A stretch of 64,000 bases of DNA from Mactra quadrangularis (taxonomy: Eukaryota; Mollusca; Bivalvia; Venerida; Mactridae). The position numbers and the translations under genes are program-made. The notes below the pieces were generated by a model, which was not told the origin of the DNA, searched no databases, and worked only from the letters and a program-made list of their open reading frames with translations. Shown in pieces: positions 55,041 through 64,000 of this stretch (positions within the stretch are counted from its first letter, which is position 1; each line of letters starts with the position of its first letter). The DNA is taken from NCBI GenBank assembly GCA_025267735.1, contig CM046294.1, forward strand, positions 45,235,570-45,299,569, in the 5' to 3' direction.

Positions 55041-55598
55041 ATACAATGTGTGCTACGGTTTTAAGGTGGGTCAGTACCTTACTCGGAGAAAAAAAATGAA
55101 GAAAATAATTTGTTCACCGATTATGATAAAAGTTGGCAGGCAGATACCTTCATGCCTCTTGCTTGTTTTTCTGGTAACCTTAGCGACATTGTCGTTTTTT
55201 TCACGACGTCATGGGCGTCACACTGGTTCGCGCTATAAACCAAACCGAAAATAATGATTATATGTATGGTATCCTAGACTTATTTAAGGCATATGTGGCC
55301 TCCCATAATTTACAACCATGAGATACATTATTTATTGACTTCGGAAAATGATTTGCTCATTGAATAATATAATCATTACATGTATAAATAAAAATCACCA
55401 TTTCTAATTATGAACTTCCGTCTATCTAATTGGTTCAATATTTACAACAATTAGAACATTATTCAATAGTAAAAATTATAAATACCGACACTTCACTGCT
55501 CTTTGTTATTTAACTTTAGCAATTGAAACAATATGCTCCGAGTTGGCAGAAAATATTGATGACATTTTAGTATTTGTTTAGCGCGTAAAAGTACGGAG
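55041..55598. other. No gene recognised
   Basis: A 68-codon ORF (55048-55254) shows no domain character, and its start abuts SINE sequence. Otherwise the stretch is AT-rich. Confidence 0.35.
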
Positions 55599-55820
55599 CC
55601 ACTAAAGTGACATTTTGAAATACTTTATTTATTTTCACAACTATTTCGTTTAAACGTTATATTATTTCGTTTAATCGAAATAATAGTTCGAATAAACGAA
55701 ATAATATTTCGTAAAAACGAAATAATATTTCGTAAAAAACGAAATAATAATTCGTTTAAACGAAATAGTTGTGAAAATAAAAGAAAGTATTTCAAAATGT
55801 CACTTTAGGGGCTCCGTATA
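55599..55820. mobile_element. MITE rich in ATTTCG palindromes, copy 2
   Basis: The ends are ACGGAGCCACTAAAGTGACA and TGTCACTTTAGGGGCTCCGT, with TTTCGTTTAAACG / CGAAATAA hairpin units inside. It is the same family as 33139-33418. Confidence 0.82.
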
Positions 55821-55964
55821 GAAGCGATTATTTCATTTATTTTGCTTTTAGTTGATATTTAAACTAACCGTCAGTGTATGTAATTGTGTGTAGAAAGTGA
55901 ATCATTAATCTTACTTTGTACTCAAAAGAAACCGATATCCTCTCTAGTGGATACGACAAATTGA

Positions 55965-56335
55965 ATAAGGGACTTCAGTCAGTTTTTCCCCTTGTATACT
56001 CTTCAAATAGGTAGGTCCAATTAGTTGGATTACTCGGATTATACCCTTACTTTTCAATGTCAATTTGCCAACATTAATCTTAATTAACTTTTTGTAAATC
56101 ATTTTATTCGTTAGAAATTTAAGCTAAGTATTTTATGGTAAATAAAGCTCTTAATTTCATCACTTCTGTTAATATCTTCATTAACAAGAAAGATATTAGA
56201 TGAAATATTTTGTTATCCTTACATACATGTAGGAATTCAATTATAAAATCCGAGGATTCCAACTGTTAGGACCTACTTACCAATTGGATTGTTTCAGATT
56301 TTATCAGGGAAAGATAACTGACTAAAGTCCCTGAT
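55965..56335. mobile_element. MITE, family 'GACTTTAGTCAGTTATC', reverse copy
   Basis: The element starts AGGGACTTCAGTCAG and ends AACTGACTAAAGTCCCT. It matches 29590-29960 in reverse orientation. Confidence 0.78.
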
Positions 56336-56469
56336 TGCTAATGTGTCGGAATTGTAGACAGTTAGGTGCGTTCTGGTTATAATAAAAAAATCCAGGAACA
56401 CGACGCTTTGTTAGCTGGTCTGCAAAAACTATTCTTAATTTGCGTTGTTATGGCGTTAAAACCAAACAA

Positions 56470-57030
56470 ACAAAATAGCTGAGTCATCGACAGAATCTGA
56501 GACAGGCAAAATTAATAGTCAGGAACTAATGCCTAGATATGTAATACCATATCAACGATGTTATTTCAAACCGAGTGTTTGTACTCTTGTCAGACTATTA
56601 AATATTTAAATGATTTGTACGATATCTTGTATTTCTAAAACATCAAACCAAGTTTCAAATATCAAGTGAATTCATTTTTTAACAATAAATCTGTTAATAT
56701 TTTTTTCATTATTTCCATCTGATTTTGTATTCAATTTGCGTTTTACGTTGTATTACTTTAACATCACATAAGCTCTTTGCAGTCGTGAAATCGCTTTTAT
56801 GTCTTCAAAATTAATCCATCTAGTGAGCACTATACATACAATAAAAACTTATACATGCGATTCTCTATGTCTATTTTTCATTTCAAGTTCACAAAGATGA
56901 ACACCGCGTCCTTCCGTAAGCAAGCAGAATAACGAAACCTAGGACATTAATCTATTTGGTTATTCAATTTGCACCAGTCTTAAATTAAAACTGCCTGAAA
57001 TATCGAAAATAAATTATTTGTTTGATCAAT
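56470..57030. other. AT-rich stretch, no gene seen
   Basis: A decayed SINE tail precedes it (56350-56465, ending TGGCGTTAAAACCAAACAAA). Nothing else was recognised. Confidence 0.35.
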
Positions 57031-57033
57031 ATC

Positions 57034-57160
57034 GAAAACTTGACATAACGGTGATAGAATCCTAGAAACTTGACATAACGGTGATAGAATCCTAGAAACT
57101 TGACATAACGGTGATAGAATCCTAGAAACTTGACATAACGGTGATAGAATCATAGAAACT
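57034..57160 (+). repeat. 30-bp minisatellite, four copies
   Basis: The unit contains GAAACTTGACATAACGGTGA then TAGAATCCTA. The copies are nearly identical, so expansion is recent. Confidence 0.92.
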
Positions 57161-57225
57161 TGAAAATTTTGAAATCTAGGCAGGCCAATCAAACTGATAA
57201 ATGATTTAATAGCAAACTTTCTGTA

Positions 57226-57480
57226 GCATAGTTGGTAGAGCTGAGTGATTTGAATCTAGTACCAGAATGGGGGTACGGGTTAGAACCCCAACCGGGGCTT
57301 TTACATCCTTCCATGAAAATTTGACAATAACATCAAATCCAGAAATAAGGTAGGACAGGTGGCCGACTTTGTTGAGTGGTGAGTACTGGTTATAGATTAG
57401 GGATCGGAAAAGCTAGGTTAGGTGTCTTAGGCCTCCGTCATATAACATAAATTGCGTTGACATTGCGTTTAACCAAGTAT
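57226..57480 (+). mobile_element. SINE family 1, diverged subfamily
   Basis: The head TAGCATAGTTGGTAGAGCTG has a B-box variant GGTTAGAACCCCAACCG. The body retains GTGAGTACTGGTTATAGATT and ends GCGTTTAACCAAG. Confidence 0.72.
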
Positions 57481-57639
57481 AAAATGATATAGCAAAATTA
57501 AGCTTTCTTAACACTGTGTCCATATTTCAGGACCAGTTTGGGGACAAGCCCCTGAACAACCAGTACATTTGGACCCGAAGGGGTTACATGCATCAAAGTT
57601 TTTAAGCATTGGATCGAATTGCAGTATCTAGACCGTTTC

Positions 57640-58720
57640 AAAGTGCCGTTTAAAAAATAGCTTTCATGGGGGGGTATTTAGCCACTTAACTCTCCTTTGC
57701 TACGGACCTGTGTTAAAAGATTAGCTAATAATAGATTTCACACCTTTATAGTCACGTGGTTTAAAATCACGAGAATCTCGCTCTGATTGTCCGGATGTTG
57801 TCATTTAGAAGACGCCATGTTTAAACAGGTAAACAAAGTCTAAATTTCGTCCTTGAATTTATGTTTTGAACTTGTTTTCTCTTTTTGTGTCGCCTTTGAA
57901 TTTCAAGTTGATGTATATCGCTCGGCAATGCCGGCCGTCTGACTTCATTTGGACTGCCCGCTGAACAACTGAATTGCGACAGTAATCAAGCCCATGGATT
58001 TGGACTCCAATTTTTCACAACGCTAAGTTGGTCAGTGTGCAGTTAATCGAACTGATTGGATAGGTACACTGTTTCCAGCTTTACCAGCGCTGTAGTGAAC
58101 CGTCCAGTCGTCCAGCGAGGTGTTTAGGGTTCGAACGTTTGACTCAATCTCGAGCTCCAGACCCAGTAGTCATTTGATTTGTTTATTTGTGTTCTTTTAT
58201 TTACCACAAAAATGAATTCAATGTATCTTTGTCAAATATTCCAGAACCACATTTTTGTACATACTGCCTGCACTGTGAGAAATCGTCTGCTCGCTAGACT
58301 AGAGTTCAATCCTTCTTCTGCCACTCGGCCTGTTCAATTGGTGTATGATCTTTCATTTTCTAGAAATTTGACCAGTGACTTAATAGACTGTTCCAGGTCT
58401 GATCTTTTAATTCAAACTAAAATACATGTGGCCACATTTTGTGCACAGCGTGTTTGTTGGACGATGTATTTGTAAATTTATTTTAATTTATTCCAATAGG
58501 TTAGGTCATGGATTGGTCAATGAATACTTCAAATAAAATGACTTCAAGATGAAAGTGAGACTTAAAACCAAAATATAACTTATCTAGAATTCTCAGATAA
58601 TGGCAACTAAATGAGATCAATTATCACTAATATGTGTGTGTAACCTGCAGTATATGGATCCAAGGACCTGATTAAAGGTAAGCCTTAAAGTATTTGAAAT
58701 TAACCAAAATGATGTAGATA
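57640..58720. other. No gene recognised
   Basis: A 98-codon ORF (58179-58475) lacks a convincing domain or splice support. Confidence 0.35.
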
Positions 58721-58723
58721 CTG

Positions 58724-58841
58724 TTGATGATGTTTATAAAAACGATAGTGATGATAATGATGATGATGATGATGATGGTGATAATGATGATGATGACAAC
58801 GATTATGATGATGATGATGATGATGATGATGGTGATGATGG

Positions 58842-58902
<61 letters not shown>

Positions 58903-58959
58903 AATGATAATGATGATAATGATGATGATGTTGATGATGATAATGATGATGAAGAAGAA

Positions 58960-59020
<61 letters not shown>

Positions 59021-59044
59021 ATAATGATGATGATGATGACGATT

Positions 59045-59079
<35 letters not shown>

Positions 59080-59129
59080 AATGGTGATAATGGTGATGAT
59101 GATGCTGAAAATGATGGTAATGATAATGG

Positions 59130-59161
<32 letters not shown>

Positions 59162-59173
59162 GTGATAATGATG

Positions 59174-59205
<32 letters not shown>

Positions 59206-59230
59206 AATGGTGATGATAATGATAAAATGA
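58724..59230 (+). repeat. ~500-bp GAT trinucleotide microsatellite
   Basis: Long imperfect (GAT)n with GGT, AAT and GAC variants. A looser GAT-rich stretch continues at about 59430-59810. Poly-Met, poly-His and poly-Ile ORFs over it are artefacts. Confidence 0.95.
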
Positions 59231-59300
59231 CAATAGAAATGATAATGATATGTGGTTTTCAAGCCATTTCTTTACTTTTGTTTCTATTTTATCTTTTTAG

Positions 59301-59418
59301 ATGTTTGTATTGCTTGATGACTGATGGTGTCTTTATACCAAACAATTTAAAGTTGGATTCTTTCATGGAAATGTGTAGACTTCATTCTGTATATGGAGTA
59401 ACTGTTTTTTTTCTTATG
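59301..59418 (+). CDS. Candidate orphan internal exon, product unknown
   Basis: A pyrimidine-rich acceptor (TTTTATCTTTTTAG) and a strong donor (ATG|GTAAGT) enclose 118 nt. It is open in one frame reading CLYCLMTDGVFIPNNL, then KLDSFMEMCRLHSVYG, then VTVFFLM. The composition suggests a membrane protein. It ends in phase 0. A further acceptor, TTCTATTTTCAG, at 61087-61098 would add MKLE and a stop, making this a penultimate exon; this is inference. Upstream exons were not found. The GAT microsatellite lies directly upstream. I do not recognise the family. Confidence 0.4.
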
Positions 59419-59819
59419 GTAAGTTTAATGGAATCATGCTTTGATGGTGATAATGATGCTATTAAAAAGTAGTATTGATAGAGATGATGGTGTGAAAATG
59501 GTGATTATGATGATGATTGTTAGATGTTGATGAATGTGTTGATAGTAATAAAGATGATGATGATAGTGTGATGAAGATAATGATGATGATAGTATGGAAT
59601 CATATATTAATTGTTAGACTAATGCAAATGGTGATAATCTTGATGGTGTTGATAATGATGATACTAATAATATTGAAAGTGATGTTGTCAATGATGATTG
59701 TGTGATGATGAAGGTGATGATGATAACATTGATGATGATGTTGATGATGGTGATGATGGTGATGAAAATGATGATAATGGTATTGATTGTAAGAATGATT
59801 CTAATGAGGATGACAGTTA

Positions 59820-60720
59820 TAATATAAACGGAGATTAGATTGTGGTTTTAAGCAAATACTCAACCATTTATTTCTATAAGTAAACTTTATAAAAAAATAT
59901 TTGTTGGATACATTTACAAAAAATAATTATAGTTATCAAATTTTGTTTCTTTTCAGCTTTAAAATGTTCATATAGAATTGAAAAAGATATACATTTGTAT
60001 ATGATTGAAAGTGGGAAAGATTCATAAATGTTTAAAACTTGTAATGACTTCAAATTATGAATGAACATAGTGGTGCCATGGGATGCCATGTCGTGATGTA
60101 TTGCTTGAAAAAGTCATATACATATATTAATAAGGTAAGGTTAATTATTTCATAAATCATTACATTTGTTAAACTGTTGCATGTTAAAAGAGTCAATGGT
60201 TTTGCTAAGGATTTTAAAATGTGGGACCCATTGGCCCCATAGGTCAACATAAATTCTTGGGGACATTTAAAACTTATTGGGACCCAATGGAGACATATTG
60301 TAAGAAGAAATTTACGTCCTACATGTACATGTACAATGGTTCCACTGACCATCCCATTGTAAATGGGTCCCGTCAGGGATCACCTGCATGAAAGAGATTT
60401 CAATTACCAGGAGTTATTGCACAAAATTGTAAAGTTGGCTGAATATGTTTATAGAAGCAGACCCTAAACGGCATGTTAACTTTAAATTTAAACTTTTAAC
60501 TAAGTGGGTAAGTAAGTAGTTTTAAAATTAAACTGTTACTGTAAGGTAAAATTCTGCTATAAAGTCTACATTGTTAATTGCAAAGCCGTGTTACTAATAA
60601 TGGTATTTTTAAGTCTCAAAATGTTTCATTAAATGACAATTTATATGTCCCGATAAAAAGACCCTTTCACTATTAAGACAATAGATGGAACTTGACATTT
60701 GGTTTAAAAAAGTTCAGTAG
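59820..60720. other. AT-rich stretch, no gene seen
   Basis: This would be intron if the candidate exon at 59301 is real. Short repeated phrases such as GGGACCCATTGG/GGGACCCAATGG occur near 60225-60290. Confidence 0.35.
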
Positions 60721-60726
60721 AACTTA

Positions 60727-60994
60727 CACTGGGGTCCAAAAGTTTCTATACACATGTACTTTTTTCTCTGACAACTTAAATTTTTATGATGTATTTAAAG
60801 TACGCTTAAAGTAAATTTTTTCATGAAAAAATACATTTTGACAAAAGGGGTGATACTGTAAAAGAACATATATCAGAGGTATCATGTTAAAATGTATATT
60901 AGTTGTGAAACTAACAACAACATTTGAAGTATATCTAAGTATATTCTAAAACATCAAAACTAAACTGGTGTTAAGAAACTTTTGGACACCAGTG
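60727..60994. mobile_element. 268-bp Tc1/mariner-type MITE
   Basis: The ends CACTGGGGTCCAAAAGTTTC and GAAACTTTTGGACACCAGTG are inverted and flanked by TA on both sides (60725-60726, 60995-60996). Confidence 0.88.
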
Positions 60995-60999
60995 TATGT

Positions 61000-61880
61000 T
61001 ATTTGTTATGCAGTCTTGCCAACTCAAAATAAATCTTAACTTTGCCACAATTTTACTATGTACAATTTTCTGTCAGCTCCATTCTTTCTATTTTCAGATG
61101 AAACTGGAATGAAGATTTAATTATGTACTAGATGTATAAATTATCATGGACCCATTATAGAAGTTTTGAACAAACAATGGACTTTAATGAAACAGTATTT
61201 GATAATCTGTGATTATTTGGTGATTTTACAGAGATATTTGACCAGTTTTGTAGCTGATCTTGGAAAAATGACTTTATGGGAAAAAATGGATGTACATATA
61301 CTTTTTAAGGGTTCAAAAGTCTCTTTACAAATGTTATTTTTCATATTTTCTTAAACTATTGATTGAAAAATAATTGCATGAACAGTTTGTTTCAGCTCGA
61401 CTATTTGGAGAATAGTAGGGCTCCTTCTCAGTTGTGGTTGCCGTGGTCTATGTCTGGGTAACACTTCTTGGTTACCATAAGTTTTTTGGTGCAAGTTCAT
61501 TTCTATATCTTTAAATTTCTAATGATATGTAAAGTATAATTAAGTATATTTCAAAACATCAACATTTTACTTGAGTAAAGAAAGTTTCGGACCTCAGTCA
61601 GTGTATATACTTATTATATTTAGTAGCAGACATTTTTTATTTGTGAACTGCCATGCCATTGTAATATCACAGGAGCTTAATAATCTGTTTTGTTCTGTGA
61701 AAAATCCCTCCTTGTATTAAAGAATGAGGGATTGTTTGATGCTATGATAAAGTGGCTAATTTTAGTTATTTGTTTATGATTTTTTATAGGATTTTATACC
61801 ATTTGTTAACTCTCGATTTGTTAATGTACTATAACTGTCTTCCTTTTAGTTATTGTGAATTTCATTCAAATTTCAATGAT
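61000..61880. other. No gene recognised apart from a possible terminal exon
   Basis: An acceptor at 61087-61098 is followed by ATGAAACTGGAATGA (see the candidate exon at 59301). The rest is AT-rich. A GTTTCGGACCTCAGTC block near 61585 resembles a decayed mariner end. Confidence 0.3.
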
Positions 61881-61890
61881 GTATACATAA

Positions 61891-62352
61891 ACTCTCCTTA
61901 TTTAAATATTTACTACAGTACATCTGTACTAAGGATTGATTGTAAATTAACTCTCCTTATTTAAATATTTACTACAGTACATCTGTACTAAGGATTGATT
62001 GTAAATTAACTCTCCTTATTTAAATATTTACTACAGTACATCTGTACTAAGGATTGATTGTAAATTAACTCTCCTTATTTAAATATTTACTACAGTACAT
62101 CTGTACTAAGGATTGATTGTAAATTAACTCTCCTTATTTAAATATTTACTACAGTACATCTGTACTAAGGATTGATTGTAAATTAACTCTCCTTATTTAA
62201 ATATTTACTACAGTACATCTGTACTAAGGATTGATATAAATTAACCTTGCTGATTTAAATATTTACTACAGTACATATGTACTAAGGATTGATTGTAAAT
62301 TAACTCCGCTGATTTAAATATTTACTACAGTACATCTGTACTAAGGATTGAT
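61891..62352 (+). repeat. 59-bp satellite array, about eight units
   Basis: Units start at 61891, 61950, 62009, 62068, 62127 and 62186, followed by two diverged ones. Each contains TACTACAGTACATCTGTACT and AAGGATTGATTG. The last units change CTCCTTATTTAAAT to CCGCTGATTTAAAT, the sequence of a dispersed MITE end. The array therefore grew from the interior of that element. Confidence 0.93.
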
Positions 62353-62442
62353 AATAATACATTTTAATCAGCGGAATTTATTTATGCGTCACAGACAGTT
62401 GAATAAAATCTAACTATTGGAGGTAACAATTATTACTTTTAA

Positions 62443-62702
62443 ATTATTGTTTGTTTTTTCTCAACTGTCAAACGATGAATAATTTCACGGTGAATGCGTT
62501 TGTTAAAATTATTGTCGTAATACACCCATGAGTTTCCAAAAGTGTGTATTATGATTGAGTAAAGCTTCCTATGTGATATGATATATGATATGTTTAAGTC
62601 AAGATATTTTTAATAAAAATTAGGCCGCCAGTACAAAAACAATGCATTCAGTCAGCGTGAAATTATTCAAGCTTTGACAGTTGAGAAAAAACAGACAATA
62701 AT
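62443..62702. mobile_element. TIR MITE, family 'CTCAACTGTC', copy 3
   Basis: The TIR here extends outward to ATTATTGTTTGTTTTTTC and is mirrored by GAAAAAACAGACAATAAT. The interior matches the copies at 2187 and 20953. Confidence 0.85.
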
Positions 62703-63026
62703 GGTGTAGCATTGACAAATTTAAACATTTATTACGAAATTTGAAACTAATCGGTAAATATTGCTGAAACTCACGAACTATAGATTAAATGTAATTCAGT
62801 ATCATTCAAAATCACATTTACACTTTTAAAAAGCTGTTTTTTATTATTGCAATAAATTATTCAATTACGTGTATTTGTGTATTAGGATTATTATAATAGA
62901 TAGTAACATTTGATAGGGAAGTGATGAAACTTTATACAACTGCAATTGTTACAATTTTTATTCAACTGTCAGTGGTGCATTTGTCATTTGCTGTTTAATA
63001 GATTTTATTGATCTGTTTTTTTGTAA

Positions 63027-63300
63027 CTATGGAGCAGTAGTCCAGTGGTTGGAAGCGCGCTTAGGGATCGAGAGGTCCCAGGTTCGAATCCCACTAGGGG
63101 CACTGCTAATTTCCTTGAGCAAGAAATTTACCTGCGATTGCTTCACTTCACCCAGGTGTAAATGGGTACCTGAAAGGGTAATGCACTGTTACATATATAT
63201 AATGCTGTGGCTGCAGTCTGCACCGTATGTTAACAGTTGGTGTGTAACTCAATTATTGCGAAAGGTAATGTCAAGAGTCGACTGAATAGTGATACTATTT
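63027..63300 (+). mobile_element. tRNA-derived SINE with conserved central block, family 4
   Basis: The tRNA-like head is at about 63030-63103 (GCAGTAGTCCAGTGGTTGGA, GGTTCGAATCC). A central block follows with TTCCTTGAGCAAGAAATTTA and CACCCAGGTGTAAATGGGTA. Such central blocks are shared among animal SINE superfamilies; the exact superfamily needs a library search. Confidence 0.75.
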
Positions 63301-63343
63301 AATAGTAGACTTCAAAAACCCTTGCTTTAACTTTGCTTTAACT

Positions 63344-63472
63344 TTTTTCAACTGTAAGTGGTGCATACATTAACCCAGCTGATTTAAATACTCACTACAT
63401 TACTTCTGTACTCACGATTGATTTAAATCAGCAAGGTTAATGTATGTACCACTGATTGTTGAAAAAAGTTAA
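63344..63472. mobile_element. Hairpin MITE with GCTGATTTAAAT core
   Basis: TTTTTCAACTGTAAGTGGTG and the following CATACATTAACCCAGCTG are mirrored by CAAGGTTAATGTATGTACCAC and TTGTTGAAAAAAG. Solo ends (TTTAAATCAGCGGGGTTAA) occur near 10290, 29090, 30905, 42640, 52290, 54150 and 62365. Confidence 0.82.
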
Positions 63473-63571
63473 GAATTCATTATCTAAAGATATGTTTTTA
63501 GTTTCCTAAGTATTGGTAAAAGTTCATAAAATGTGACACTGATACAAAAGTTTTTAAAAGTTTAATGTTAA

Positions 63572-63916
63572 AGGTACTAGTTCACAGATTTGGTAAAGAT
63601 TTTTCAGTATTTTTAAAATACAATTCATTGTCTGCAATTGTGTCAAAAATTAAGTCCTAATGTTTTAGGATAAATTGATCTATAGATTGCAAGAAATATA
63701 CAATAAAAGTCACAAAAATGCCCTGAAATTGTCTATACTGTGACATAAGGGGTAGATTTTTACTACATGGAACACCATCATTTGTACTTGTATGTCAATT
63801 TGCACTAAAATTGTCATTATCAATTCAATAATTTTCTGCTTAAAAAATGTTTCCAAACAATTTTGATAGTTTCAGAAAAAGTTGATTTTTAAGTTGAAAT
63901 CTGTGAACGAGTACCT
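63572..63916. mobile_element. MITE with TTAA target sites, copy 2
   Basis: The ends AGGTACTAGTTCACAGATTT and AAATCTGTGAACGAGTACCT are flanked by TTAA on both sides (63568-63571, 63917-63920). It is 345 bp and matches 33504-33849. Confidence 0.9.
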
Positions 63917-64000
63917 TTAAGTATAGGGATCATTGTAAATTTTGGACAGAATTAGTTAAAGTAATGATTTATCAAAAACCATATAATTTGTTGTATTTAT

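Noticed and set aside
57531..57632. Possible exon after CATATTTCAG
   Set aside because: There is a good acceptor and about 33 open codons in one frame, but no donor, no recognisable protein and no partner exon.
58672..59262. Long ORFs on both strands (up to 196 codons)
   Set aside because: They consist of poly-Ile, poly-His or poly-Met from the GAT microsatellite read in different frames.
61891..62352. CRISPR-like regular repeats
   Set aside because: Units are contiguous 59-mers with no unique spacers, and the genome is eukaryotic.

Overview
The window is from an animal nuclear genome. It is AT-rich, has long introns with standard GT-AG junctions, and is dense in short inverted-repeat transposons and tRNA-derived SINEs. 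A RING-less TRIM/B-box-like gene, a dispersed repeat with a GTCC microsatellite, and the SINE styles all suggest a marine lophotrochozoan, most likely a bivalve mollusc. The taxon is an inference; no species marker was seen.

Two protein genes can be read completely. (1) A B-box/coiled-coil/beta-propeller protein has two exons (17784-18124, 19467-20814; 562 aa). Its second exon is repeated as a frameshifted copy at 700-2044. (2) A secreted or lysosomal arylsulfatase B-like sulfatase has 14 coding exons in any one transcript (31390-47164, 492 aa), and all junctions keep frame. A fifteenth exon at 41335-41471 is an alternative version of exon 10. Both versions are 137 nt and share the same phase, so the pair looks mutually exclusive. 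They encode the loop carrying the metal-binding Asn and the active-site Lys.

Layout: 1-683 holds unrecognised coding-like scraps. A ~9.9 kb block at 684-10585 is duplicated at 19451-29389. The two copies act as natural filled/empty sites for at least two transposons. The right edge of the duplication falls inside the intron of a tRNA-Met(CAT) gene: intact at 29342-29433, cut to its 5' half at 10539-10583. In the first copy a decayed non-LTR retrotransposon (RT plus RNase H, 10584-12435) follows directly. Next come unrecognised sequence and an orphan cluster of seven histone-mRNA-like 3' stem-loops (14775-15235), then the TRIM-like gene.

From 29.4 to 31.4 kb nested MITEs lead to the sulfatase gene. 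Its introns carry SINEs, MITEs, minisatellites and partial exon copies, several at splice sites. Downstream (47-64 kb) no complete gene was recognised. The region holds Tc1/mariner-, hAT-, Mutator- and TTAA-type MITEs, one candidate orphan exon (59301-59418), a long GAT microsatellite, a 59-bp satellite array and a tRNA-derived SINE.

No CRISPR, bacterial operon or viral element was seen. The main discoveries are splice-related: the alternative exon pair, a SINE whose target-site duplication rebuilt a polypyrimidine tract, a repeated 5' splice site, and repeated fragments of exon 12. The histone-like stem-loop array and the tRNA-intron breakpoint are the other notable signals.
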